Assembly (NCBI GenBank): GCA_052174115.1 | Contig: JBQMRX010000001.1 | Span: 372,001 to 436,000, forward strand | Source: Arsenophonus sp052174115 | Lineage (GTDB): Bacteria; Pseudomonadota; Gammaproteobacteria; Enterobacterales; Enterobacteriaceae | DNA: 64,000 nt | Direction of reading: 5' to 3' | In this document: positions 9,597 to 19,975 of the stretch, piece after piece | Layout of the letters: every line of letters starts with the position of its first letter | Numbering within the stretch: position 1 is the first letter of the stretch | The notes under the pieces: generated by a model | Database searches by the model: none | Told to the model about the DNA's origin: nothing | The model's input: the letters and a program-made list of their open reading frames with translations, nothing else | Translations under genes and position numbers: made by a program

Positions 9597-11091
9597 TTTT
9601 CACTCCTTTTTAATAAAATTACAATTTTAAGTAATTTTATTATCCTTATCTAATTGAAAAATTTTGATAAATATTATTTTAACTTTAATTTCTTTTATCG
9701 CTTTAAATAAATTATAAAAATAAATTAAATAGAACATCAGTTCTATCATTTTATTAAAATAATTTTGATTATTTTCGCTATAATACAATATACTTAATTT
9801 CATTATTTTTATTTATATTTTTTAATAATAAATTAATTTAGAATTTTTTTAGAAATAAATAAAAAGAAGAAAATTACAAATTGACATAAAAGATTATTGA
9901 CATAAAAACTAACATATTAAAATTTATTTAAATAATTTAATTAACTAGTTATTTTTTAATTAATATAAAATTAAACTCATTTACTTAATATTTTATTATA
10001 ATAAAATTATTTTTTATTTTAAAAAATAAGTAAAAATTAAGTAGTGTAAAAATACTAAAATAAAAACACTAAATATTATAAATAACCATAAATAATTAAT
10101 TATTATTTTTATTAATTTTATATATAAATATTAATTAATATAATATAATTTAAATAAATATTATAGATATTAATATCATAAAATTAAATTATTTAATTTA
10201 AAATAAACATGCCAATAATTAAATTATTTTTCAATATTTAAATCGTTTTAAAAAATAATTTAAATATAATAATAGAATTTTATATTTAATAAACAGATAT
10301 TAAAAAATAAAATAATTTCTAGTAAAGTATATATTTATATTTATATAAAATCTAAAAAAATAAATATTAACGATAATTTTATAAATTAAAAATAAATCTA
10401 ATAAGTAAATATATATTTTATTAATATTAAAAATAAAATAATATATAAAATATTAAATTAATAAAGTATTTTACATCATGTTTGAATATTAAATCGATAA
10501 AATAGATAAAATAAATTTATATTGTGTATTATATAAATAATATAATATCTAGCATTATATTAATATTATGAATATTAAATATATTAAGATATTTGATCTA
10601 TTGTTATTTTTATATAAAATCATGCGATAAATATTATTATTATAATAATATAAATTAAAAACGCTTTATATTTTAGTTAGATAAAAATCTTAAAATAAGG
10701 ACAATAAAATACTTTATAATAATTTTAATCAAATAAATAATTGAATTTATTTAAAAAAATAATAACTAATATAATTATATATGAGTAAATAATTATAAAT
10801 ATTATAAAATAATAAATAAACATTTTATTATTTTTATATTATAAAATTAAATTAATTAAAATAAATATTTATTTTATAAAAAATAAAATTATATAAATTA
10901 TCTATCTAATATTAATTTGTTAAATATAATTTACTTATTTTATAAATATATCTGTATAATTATTATACTCTATAAAAGAGTTACTATTTAATTAAATACT
11001 TAAAATGCATTATTGATAATAGTTTTACTTAAATTTAAGGTAATATAACTAAACATTAATATTTTATTTAATATATTAGGAGACTAATAGT
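9597..11091. other. Desert zapB-fpr, site of lost glpFKX
   Basis: 1.5 kb of A/T-rich sequence without an ORF, where enterics carry glpF, glpK and glpX on the plus strand. The only structured signal is a direct repeat of TTGACATAAAA at 9881-9891 and 9897-9907. No fossil of the glp genes could be read. Confidence 0.5.
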
Positions 11092-11838
11092 ATGGCAAAT
11101 TGGGTGATAGGAAGAGTTATTAAAAACAAAAAATGGACAAACTCATTATTTAGTTTAGTCATAAGAGCACCAATAAAACCTTTTATTGCTGGCCAATTTA
11201 CTAAACTTGCTTTAGAAATAAATGGGCAGCGTATTCAACGAGCTTATTCTTATATAAATCCACCAAATGATAATCAATTAGAATTTTATTTTGTCACTGT
11301 ACCAGAAGGAAAGCTTAGCCCACACCTTAAAGCATTAAAACAAGATGATTTTATCTATATTACAGAAAATGCAGCAGGTTTTTTTATATTAGAAGAATTA
11401 CCTGATTGTGAAACACTTTGGATGTTATCGACAGGTACTGCAGTTGGTCCTTTTTTATCTATCTTACAATTTGGTAAAAATTTAGAAAAATTTCATAAAA
11501 TAATCTTAGTACATGCAGTACGTTATACTGAAGATCTAAGTTATTTTTCGTTAATGAAAACACTTGAAAAAAAATATCAAGGAAAATTAAAAATTCAAAC
11601 TATTGTAAGTCGTGAAAAAAAAACAAACTCATTGAATGGTCGAATTCCAGCATTAATTGAAAATGGACAATTAGAACAATCAGTAAAAACAAAAATTAAT
11701 CCATCAACTTGCCATATTATGCTTTGTGGTAACCCACAAATGGTTAAAGATACCAAACAATTATTAAAGATACAAAGAAAGATGAATGTACATTTATCAC
11801 ATAAAACAGGACAAATTACCAGCGAACAATATTGGTAA
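11092..11838 (+). CDS. fpr: Ferredoxin/flavodoxin-NADP+ reductase
   Basis: FAD enzyme that passes electrons from NADPH to flavodoxin or ferredoxin, supplying radical-SAM and reductive enzymes. 248 aa, the same as E. coli Fpr. The FAD-binding motif is QRAYSYINPP (about residues 47-56); the NADP-binding part has MLSTGTAVGPFLSIL and MLCGNPQMVKDT; the C-terminus ends in an aromatic residue (QYW) as in the bacterial subclass. AGGAG lies 8 nt before the ATG. It is isolated by deserts on both sides and must have its own promoter. An in-frame A9 run (11615-11623) is intact. Confidence 0.95.
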   Translation: MANWVIGRVIKNKKWTNSLFSLVIRAPIKPFIAGQFTKLALEINGQRIQRAYSYINPPNDNQLEFYFVTVPEGKLSPHLKALKQDDFIYITENAAGFFILEELPDCETLWMLSTGTAVGPFLSILQFGKNLEKFHKIILVHAVRYTEDLSYFSLMKTLEKKYQGKLKIQTIVSREKKTNSLNGRIPALIENGQLEQSVKTKINPSTCHIMLCGNPQMVKDTKQLLKIQRKMNVHLSHKTGQITSEQYW

Positions 11839-12443
11839 TAAAATAATAAAATATTAAATAATTAAATAATCAATTTATTCATAATTTTACTAAAACAATT
11901 TGTTTTATATAAAAATTTTAAAACTATATAAAATTTAAAATAATATGATAATTATAAATAATTACAAAAATCATCAAAATATTAAATTAATAGAATCTAT
12001 TAATAAAATATTAAAAAAATAATTAAGAATTATAATAATTAATTGTAATACTTAAAAATAATCATATAAATTTTAATAAAGTTACTACAAAAAAATAAAA
12101 AATAATATAATCAGTGATATTAAGTCGATTTTTGTTTAAAATAGAATAAATATTCTATAAAAATTTTTATAAATATTCATTTTTTATAAAAATATTTACT
12201 GATTATAATTAAAATTTATAATTTTAATTATTTTAATATTATTAATTTTTAATATAATTTATTTAAGTACTATGATTATTAAAAAGGAAGATTAAATACG
12301 AAATTGAATTGTTAATTATTTATTTCTATTAAATATAATATGAATAAATCATATTATATTTATGCTATTACATTTTATAAAATTAATATTAATTAATTAT
12401 ATTTATTTTATTTTTTATTAAAAACTTTTAATTAGAGGAAAAT
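11839..12443. other. Spacer fpr-tpiA
   Basis: 600 bp of A/T-rich sequence; no ORF, no RNA gene and no clear fossil seen. AGAGG just before 12444 is the tpiA ribosome-binding site. Confidence 0.5.
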
Positions 12444-13211
12444 ATGCGACACCCATTAATTATAGGTAATTGGAAGCTAAATGGCAATATTAAAATGGTT
12501 AAAAATTTAATTAAAAATTTATGTAATAAATTAAATAATATTACTAATTGTAATATTGTAATTGCACCACCAATAATTTATTTGATGCTAGCAAAAAAAG
12601 CCTTAATTGGTAGCAATATATCGCTTGGAGCACAAAATGTTGATATTAATCTATCTGGTGCTTTTACTGGTGATATTTCAGCAAAAATGCTAAAAGATAT
12701 TGGCGTAAAATATATTATTATTGGTCATTCTGAACGTAGAATTTATCATCAAGAAAGCGATGAGTATATTGCAAAAAAATTTTCTGTATTAAAATCACAA
12801 GGATTAATTCCAGTACTTTGCATTGGTGAGTATGAAAAAGAAAATAATGACACTAAAACTAAAAAAATTTGTGCTCATCAAATAGATGTAATATTAAATA
12901 ATTTAGGTGTCTGTGCATTTAAAAACAGTGTTATTTCTTATGAACCGATTTGGGCTATTGGTACGGGAAAACCTGCTACACCAACCAAAGCACAAGAGAT
13001 ACATAAATTTATTCGTGACCATATTTCTAAACATGACCCAATTATTGCCAAACAAGTTATTATTCAATATGGTGGGTCATTAAATATAACCAATGCTACT
13101 GAATTTTTTATTCAACCAGATATTGATGGTGCATTAATTGGTGGAGCTTCATTAAAAGCTGATACTTTTGCTACAATTGTCAAAATCATTGAAACAACAA
13201 AAATCAGTTAG
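12444..13211 (+). CDS. tpiA: Triosephosphate isomerase
   Basis: Interconverts dihydroxyacetone phosphate and glyceraldehyde 3-phosphate in glycolysis. 255 aa, a single TIM barrel. Active-site residues are present: Asn9 and Lys11 (GNWKLNG), His95 (IGHSERR) and Glu167 (SYEPIWAIGTGKPATP); the phosphate-gripping YGGSLN and DGALIGGASL loops are kept. GAGG lies before the ATG. Two perfect hairpins follow the stop. It follows fpr in the same direction as in E. coli. Confidence 0.97.
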   Translation: MRHPLIIGNWKLNGNIKMVKNLIKNLCNKLNNITNCNIVIAPPIIYLMLAKKALIGSNISLGAQNVDINLSGAFTGDISAKMLKDIGVKYIIIGHSERRIYHQESDEYIAKKFSVLKSQGLIPVLCIGEYEKENNDTKTKKICAHQIDVILNNLGVCAFKNSVISYEPIWAIGTGKPATPTKAQEIHKFIRDHISKHDPIIAKQVIIQYGGSLNITNATEFFIQPDIDGALIGGASLKADTFATIVKIIETTKIS

Positions 13212-13239
13212 TTTTTATTTTTTTATAATTTATTTTTAA

Positions 13240-13279
13240 CTTTATTTAATTATTTAATTTTTTAAATAATTAAATAAAG
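13240..13279. terminator. Perfect hairpin after tpiA (first of two)
   Basis: 18-bp arms (13240-13257 and 13262-13279) with a TTTT loop, starting 28 nt after the tpiA stop. Likely transcript end or 3'-protecting structure. Confidence 0.6.
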
Positions 13280-13282
13280 ATT

Positions 13283-13324
13283 ATAATTAATAAAAATAAA
13301 TTAATTTTTATTTTTATTAATTAT
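13283..13324. terminator. Perfect hairpin after tpiA (second of two)
   Basis: 18-bp arms (13283-13300 and 13307-13324) with loop TTAATT, directly behind the first hairpin. Tandem perfect stems in an eroding spacer suggest a maintained 3' end. Confidence 0.55.
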
Positions 13325-14272
13325 TAATTTATATTTACTTTATTTAAATAAATTATAAAATAATATAATTATTAAAAGTTAAAAATTTTATATTTTAATA
13401 AATTTTAAAATAAATATTTATTAAATATAATTATAAATCTATTTGATTTTCTTTATTTTATTTTTATTAAAAATCATAAACAAAAATAAAAAATAATTAT
13501 TTTAAAGCTATTAGCGTTATTTTTTATAAAATATCTTTATATACTAATAGTTTTATTAATTTAGTAGTAAATTTTTATATAATTGATATACATAATAATT
13601 ATAGTATTATAAATAATTATTTATTTTAAAATGAATTAATACTTATAATAAATTATCAATCATTAAATTTTAAACGATTATTAATTTTTAATTATTTATT
13701 AACTATTAATCTTAGAATTATTTTAATTCATTATTTTTATAATATAAATATTATTTCTAATATATAAATTTATATTTAATTTTGTCATTAACAACACTAA
13801 TATACTGTATTAATAATTAATAATATTAATTATTAATATTATTATTAAAATTAAAATATAAATATAAATATTATCTATTAATTATATTTTTATATAAAAT
13901 GAGTTTACATAAAATAATAAATTAATATTTTAAGAAAACATCAAAAAATAAGTAATAATAAATAATAATCATAATATATATAAAAATAATCTTACAAAAA
14001 CATATAATTATATCTGTAATTATTTTATACAAAATTGAAATAATTTTCATTAGTTAATTAAAATAAAGAATTAATAATTTAAGTAGATCAATAAATATTA
14101 GTTACGATAATTATTTATAATTCAATAAAATAAAATTTTTATTAATTTTATTAAAATATTAAAAATTATGATTAAAATCAAATTAAATAATAAAAAAGTA
14201 AATTACTTAATCATATTAAACTAGTTCAATAAATATTATTAATATACAGAATTTTTTGCATAAAACTAATTG
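13325..14272. other. Spacer between the tpiA and lptG blocks
   Basis: A/T-rich, no ORF. tpiA and lptG are not neighbours in E. coli, so this is a rearrangement junction. No fossil read. Confidence 0.5.
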
Positions 14273-15346
14273 CTAACATCGTATTAATAATAAAACACTA
14301 AATACAAAAAAGAACACATTTGGTAAAATTGCAGCTATTAATGGAGGAACATTATAAACTAAACTTAAATTACCAAAACCTTCATTTATTAAATAAAAAA
14401 TAAATCCTCCAGAAATCCCAACTAATACTCTTACACCAATTGCAACATTTTGAAGAGAACCAAAAATAAATGACATAGCCATTAACATCATAACAGCAAC
14501 AGAAAACGGTGATAAACTTTTTTTCCACATACTTAGTTGATAAACTGAAGCTTCTTGTTTGCTATCCTTAAGATATTTAATATATTTATATAAAGATCTT
14601 ATTGCTAATGAATCAGGTTCTAAAGAAATTATCCCTAATTTTTCTGGATTTAGATTTGTTTTCCAATTCATTAATAAACTCTGTGAGCTATTAATTTCTT
14701 TTTCATTATTAATTAATAATTTATATATCTGTGATAATTTCCAATGATGAGTATCAGAATTATAATAACCAGAAGCAGCAAAAATAACTGCTTGTAATTT
14801 TTTTTGATGATCAAGCTGATAAATAGAAATCTCTTTTATTTTATTTTTATTAATAACATGCTGAATATGAATAAAATTATTACCATCTTTAACCCATAAT
14901 CCATGATTTACAACTATTAATGATCGACCAATAATTTTTTCAGTCTGATAGTTATGTGCCCATTGTTCTGATACAGGTGCAACCCATTCACCAATAAAGG
15001 CTGTAAGGATTACTAAAGGAATTGCTGTCTTCATTACTGATATTGAAATTTGTAAACGAGAAAAACCAGCAGCTTGCATTACAATTAATTCACTATTACT
15101 TGCTAGGGCACCTAAACCAAGTAATGTACCTAATAAAGTTGCCATCGGAAAAAAAATTTCAATATCTCTTGGAATAGTAAATAAAGTAAATATCCCTGCG
15201 CTCCATGTAGTATAATCTCCATCACCTACTTTTCTTAGTTTTTCAATAAACTTAATAATGCCTGATAATGAAATTAACATAAAAAGAGTTATTAAGATTG
15301 ACGAAAGAATACTACGTCCAATATATTTATCTAATACTCCAAACAT
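14273..15346 (-). CDS. lptG: LptG, permease subunit of the LPS transporter
   Basis: Inner-membrane partner of LptF in the LptB2FG ABC transporter that extracts lipopolysaccharide from the membrane. 357 aa (E. coli 360). Layout is three membrane helices at the N-terminus (LDKYIGRSILSSILITLFML..., about residues 6-115), a periplasmic beta-jellyroll (about 130-265) and three C-terminal helices. MFGVLDKYIGR is a good LptG start. The ATG overlaps the lptF stop by one base (TAATG), implying translational coupling. Intact; shows that LPS is still made. Confidence 0.95.
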   Translation of the reverse strand: MFGVLDKYIGRSILSSILITLFMLISLSGIIKFIEKLRKVGDGDYTTWSAGIFTLFTIPRDIEIFFPMATLLGTLLGLGALASNSELIVMQAAGFSRLQISISVMKTAIPLVILTAFIGEWVAPVSEQWAHNYQTEKIIGRSLIVVNHGLWVKDGNNFIHIQHVINKNKIKEISIYQLDHQKKLQAVIFAASGYYNSDTHHWKLSQIYKLLINNEKEINSSQSLLMNWKTNLNPEKLGIISLEPDSLAIRSLYKYIKYLKDSKQEASVYQLSMWKKSLSPFSVAVMMLMAMSFIFGSLQNVAIGVRVLVGISGGFIFYLINEGFGNLSLVYNVPPLIAAILPNVFFFVFSVLLLIRC

Positions 15347-16443
15347 TATATAGCTCTTTGATGAAATTTAAAACGAAGTTGACGAATTAAAAAAGTATCC
15401 CAAATGTTTAATATAATGGCTAATAAAAGAAAAAAACCATTAACTAATAACATCATCATCTTAGGATCAATTTTACCTTTTTCTGCGTTAGAGTGAAGGG
15501 TACTTTGTAACAGAAAAAAAATCATATAAAGTAAAATAGGAGAAAACATGCTGAATGCTCTTTCATTTCTTGTGTTGATTTGAGTTAATGGCACAACTAT
15601 TAATGTCATAATAAATATAGAAATAATTAATGTTAAACGCCAGTAAAATTCTACTTTTGATTTAGTATCTGTAGCATACCAAAGTTGTAACATATCTTTT
15701 TGTTCGATTTTATCTCCTTTAATTACTGTTTCTTTATAATTAATTATTGTTTGATAGTTTTTAAAACTTGTTATACGAAAATCACGTAAAAATGTCATAC
15801 CTTCATAATAAATACCTTTATCTAATATAATAATTTTATTACCATTTTTATCTTCTTGAATACGCCCACTTTTTGCAATTATAACAGATAATGGTTTATT
15901 ATTAACAGGAGCTAATTGTGCAATAAAGACATCAGTAAAATTATTTCCTTTTACATTACCAAGATAAAGAACAATATTTTTATTTTTGTTTGTTTTAAAT
16001 CGTCCTTCAACTATATTAGCTAAATTAGGATTTGTTTTTGCATCAGTTAATACTTGTTCTTGATATTTTGATGACCAAGGTAACATCCACATTACATTTA
16101 TTATTGCAATTATAGTAGTAAATAATGCAAGAATTAAAGCTGCTATTACTAATATTTTTTTACTTAAACCACAAGCATGCATAACGATAATTTCACTATT
16201 AATATAAAGTTTACTATATGTTAATAATAGTCCAAGAAATAAACTTAACGGTAAGATTAACTGTACCATTTCAGGAATACCAAGCCATAGAAGTGGAAAA
16301 ACTAAATTAGAAGAAATATTTCCCTGCACTGCTGCATTTAATATATTAATTGTTTTTTTACTAAAAAAAATTAAAATCAATATAAAAAGTATCGGAACTT
16401 GATTCTTTAATGTTTCTTTAATTAAATATCGAATTATAATCAT
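15346..16443 (-). CDS. lptF: LptF, permease subunit of the LPS transporter
   Basis: Second membrane subunit of LptB2FGC. 365 aa against 366 in E. coli. Starts MIIIRYLIKETLKNQ (E. coli MIIIRYLVRETLKSQ); three helices, then a periplasmic domain (about residues 130-265, with VEGRFKTNKNKNIVLYLG), then three helices beginning near WRLTLIISIFIMTLIVVPL. First gene of the lptFG pair. The upstream neighbour in enterics is the divergent pepA, here only a fossil. Confidence 0.95.
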   Translation of the reverse strand: MIIIRYLIKETLKNQVPILFILILIFFSKKTINILNAAVQGNISSNLVFPLLWLGIPEMVQLILPLSLFLGLLLTYSKLYINSEIIVMHACGLSKKILVIAALILALFTTIIAIINVMWMLPWSSKYQEQVLTDAKTNPNLANIVEGRFKTNKNKNIVLYLGNVKGNNFTDVFIAQLAPVNNKPLSVIIAKSGRIQEDKNGNKIIILDKGIYYEGMTFLRDFRITSFKNYQTIINYKETVIKGDKIEQKDMLQLWYATDTKSKVEFYWRLTLIISIFIMTLIVVPLTQINTRNERAFSMFSPILLYMIFFLLQSTLHSNAEKGKIDPKMMMLLVNGFFLLLAIILNIWDTFLIRQLRFKFHQRAI

Positions 16444-18854
16444 GCTAACTATTCCTATTAAAACTTATTTTTAAAATAAAATAGATAACTTAGTTATTTT
16501 GATTGAATATAAAATAATGATTTATATTTTAATATACTTATAATAGTAAACTATATTATAAATACTTTAAAAATTTTAGTATTATACATAAACTATTTAT
16601 CTTATTTTTATATATAAAAAATTTTTTAAAATTAAATAAATTTATAATAGAAAATTTTATGCGTAAAATAAAAAATAATTATATTTATACATTAATTACT
16701 TATTTTTGAGTACAACTTAATCATTTTTACTCATATAAGTAAAAATGATATTTAATAATAAGTTATAATGGAAATTTTCATTATAAAATATAAAGTAATT
16801 TATTAGTTTGATTTAATTACTAAATTATTAATTTTAATTTATTATTAATAATAATACTTATTATTTTATTTCAAAAAAAATTAAATACTAAAATATACAT
16901 GAATACTTTAATTAATAATTTTATATATAAAATTATTAATTTAAAATAAATACTTTAATTATATAAATTATATATATCATTAATATTAAATTTAATTTAT
17001 GTATTTATATATAAAAAATTAAGTTAAAATAAATATAAAATTCTATTTACAGTAAATTTAAATAGATTATTAAATTCTTAATAAAATAAATTAAAATTAA
17101 AGATTATAAAAAATAACATTTATCAAATTAAATATAAAATTATTAGTTAAGTTGTTAAAATAACCTTAATTAATTAATGATAGGTAAAAACATTCACTAA
17201 TTAAAAAATATTTATTCAATAATTTATATATAATAAAATTAAATTTATTACTAATATTAATAAAATAAAGTTTTATAAAAAATTATTTTTATTTATTTGT
17301 AATTTGTTATTTTAACTAAATATTTTATTTATATTAAATAAATAACAGACTTATTTTACATTTCTATTTGATTTTCTTTAATATTTATATATTTGTATTT
17401 ATAAATTAAAGAGTAGTTTATACTATAAACTATTATTTAAATTCTAGAACTATTTATCTATAATTAACTATATTAAGTATTTTAAATTGTTTAGTTTTAA
17501 TAATTTTTTGTTATTCGTATTTTACGTTTAATAAGTAGATTTGTATAATTTTAATTATTAATGAAGATATTTAAATCAGATATATAAAATATTATTATGT
17601 TAAATTTTATATTTTATTAAAAGATAAAATTTGTGTGTAATTTATTAATAGAATTACTTTTCTTTAACTAGAGTTATTAGATTTTAAATATTTAATTAAT
17701 AAATATTTAAAATAATTAACGTTAAACTTAAAAAAACTAAATTAATTGTAGTAAATTTATATAAAAATAATAATAGAGTTTTATTTTAAGTAAGTAGTAT
17801 AAATAGTGATATATAATTTATCAAAATTAGTTGATTAATAACTGTTATAAAATTATTTCTTCGATAGATGCAATAAATATAAATTCTTTGAGATAATTAA
17901 TAAAAAACTCTACTTTAGTTAAAAAATATACCGAGAAATTAGAAGCTATTTATCATTTTCTTATAAGTTTTAAAGAAACTTATAATTATTATTAATGAAA
18001 AGTAAATATATCTACAAATTTAATTCTATAAAAATATATTTTAATTATTTTATATAATATCAAATAAAAATATTTTGAATAAACCATTTAGATTAAATAT
18101 TAAAAAATAAATTTAAAATAAAACTTATAACTAATTTTTAGTTATGAAGATTATTTGATAATTCTGAATTTAAAAAATATCTAAAATAATATAATAAAGA
18201 AAATATATCTATAATTATAATTAATGATTTTGTATTTTATTTTTATAAAATAGAGTTAAATTTATTTAAAATAAAAACTTTTTTTATTTAAAAAAAATTA
18301 TTAATCAATAGGAAATTTTATAAATAATTAAAAATTATTAAGTTGATCTTTTATTAAAATTTTAATAAAAAATTAAATATATTTATTAATTTTTTAAAAA
18401 TTCTATTTGTTTGAAATTTTATTAAATAAAATATCTAATTGTAAAATACTAATAATAAATATATTTTAATAATTAAAATTATCATTATTTTTAATAATTT
18501 CATATATAATTTAATTTAATAATACTTTAATTTTTTATAAAAATCTTAATATTTTATTACAAAGTATTTTTATTAAACTAATATTACATAAAATGAAATA
18601 TAAATATAATCTTATATAATAAAAATGTTTATAACATTAATTATTTTTTACTTTTAAAATATATTATATTTAATTATTAATTATAATATATTTTAAAAAA
18701 ACAAAATAATTTAAAAAATAAAAATTTAATTTTAAAAAATTATTTAGTTATAGATAAAATTACTTAAATTAATTAATAATTTTAAAGTTATTAATTATAG
18801 GATAATGATTCATTAAAAATAAATTAATTGTTTTAATATTTAAAATTAATTTTT
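16444..18854. other. Desert upstream of lptF
   Basis: 2.4 kb of A/T-rich sequence without ORFs. The part after about 17850 probably holds the unreadable N-terminal two thirds of pepA. A 12-bp hairpin (16720-16731/16738-16749, ATCATTTTTACT arms) lies near the lptF end. Nothing else is visible. Confidence 0.5.
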
Positions 18855-19195
18855 AATTTTATTGAATAATCTAACCACATTATATAAATAAAAAATATAA
18901 TTTTTTTGATATGAAACTAAATTTTTATGGCGACATATGGATATATTATTGAACTAAAATTATAAACTTTAATGTTATCTGTATATTAATAATTATTAAA
19001 ATATTTTGAGTAATAAAACTTATCAGTCTAATTTATTTTAAAAATATATAATTATATACAATAATAAAAATGTTAATACTGATACGAAAGTAAAATTAAT
19101 TTTTATGATATATTAATTAATATAAAAATTATATCATAATTACTGATAGATATTGCAACTTTAACTAAAAGATGTATTATTATATTTAGTAATGA
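18855..19195 (+). pseudogene. pepA: Fossil of pepA (leucyl aminopeptidase / XerC accessory factor)
   Basis: Pieces in different frames follow PepA in order: FDM then FYGDIWI (PepA YDM...VYGVMRM), IIELKL (VAELQL), NVICIL (NVIGVL), NTDTKVKLIFMIY (NTDAEGRLVLCDVL) and LIDIATLTKRCIIIF (VIDVATLTGACVIAL). Stops and frameshifts lie between them. Position and strand match enteric order (lptF divergent, holC next). Remaining PepA sequence upstream and downstream is too eroded to delimit, so the coordinates cover only the readable part. PepA is a metallo-aminopeptidase that also serves in ColE1 cer recombination and carAB control. Confidence 0.7.
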
Positions 19196-19521
19196 TTAAT
19201 AATATATTATTATAAAAAAATAATTTATTATTAGTATATAATACTTTTTAATAAAATTAAATAAAATTCAATAAAATATAGTTTTCGCTTAAATAAAAAA
19301 CTTATAAATAGTTAAATTAAATTATATTGATTTTTTTTAAATATAATAAGTTTTTGATTGGTTAATTATTATTAAGTATATTTAAATATTATAATAAAAT
19401 TTAATTAATCAACTTTATTAAAATAAACTATAAGAAATAATCACCATAATAAACTTATAATAATATATTTTAAGTGAAATATTTTATAAGAGAAATTTTA
19501 TGATAAAAATATTATATATAT

Positions 19522-19912
19522 AATAAAGTTTTTACCTTCAAAATCCGAATTTGAAAGATCATAAATGGATTTACCTTATTACTTAGTAGTAAAGTTTAAC
19601 GGATTGATAAACGTATTTTACTTGTTTGCAATAATTAAATATAAATTAAAAATTAGATGAAATACTTTGACAAAAGAATTTCATTAATTTATTTCACATA
19701 ATTTAATTAATAATAGTTCTTACTATATAGTTTCTATTTAAATTTATTAACTAATAAATGTGATATTTCAATTAGAAATATATTAATAAATTTAAAATTA
19801 ACATATTCAAATTTTGTAATAGCATTTTATGAAATGATAGATTTTGTACCTACTGATAAAATTTAAAAAAAATTATCGCATGAATAATATAAAACTTATC
19901 ATAATATTAATT
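19522..19912 (+). pseudogene. holC: Fossil of holC (DNA polymerase III chi subunit)
   Basis: Reads, with several stops and frame changes, FTFKIRI (HolC TFYLLDND), INGFTLLLSSKV (VDGLSAVEQLV), RIDKRILLVCNN (RSGKRVLIACED), FISHNL (FVPHNL) and NLKLTYSNFVIAFYEMIDFV (SLRTSFADFATAFTEVVDFV) then PTDKI and KKLSHE. It ends about 60 bp before valS, exactly where holC sits in E. coli. Chi links the clamp loader to SSB; many small symbiont genomes lack it. Clearly non-functional. Confidence 0.85.
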
Positions 19913-19975
19913 TAATTTAATTTTATTTAATTTAATTATAAAAAATTAAGAATAACTAAATATATAAAAACTAAA

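Noticed and set aside
9597..11091. Search for glpF, glpK and glpX fossils
   Set aside because: Expected by gene order, but no segment could be matched by eye.
16444..19975. CRISPR array, tRNA or mobile element in the longest desert
   Set aside because: No regular repeats, no tRNA-like G/C clusters and no transposase-like reading frame; the readable content is the pepA and holC fossils.
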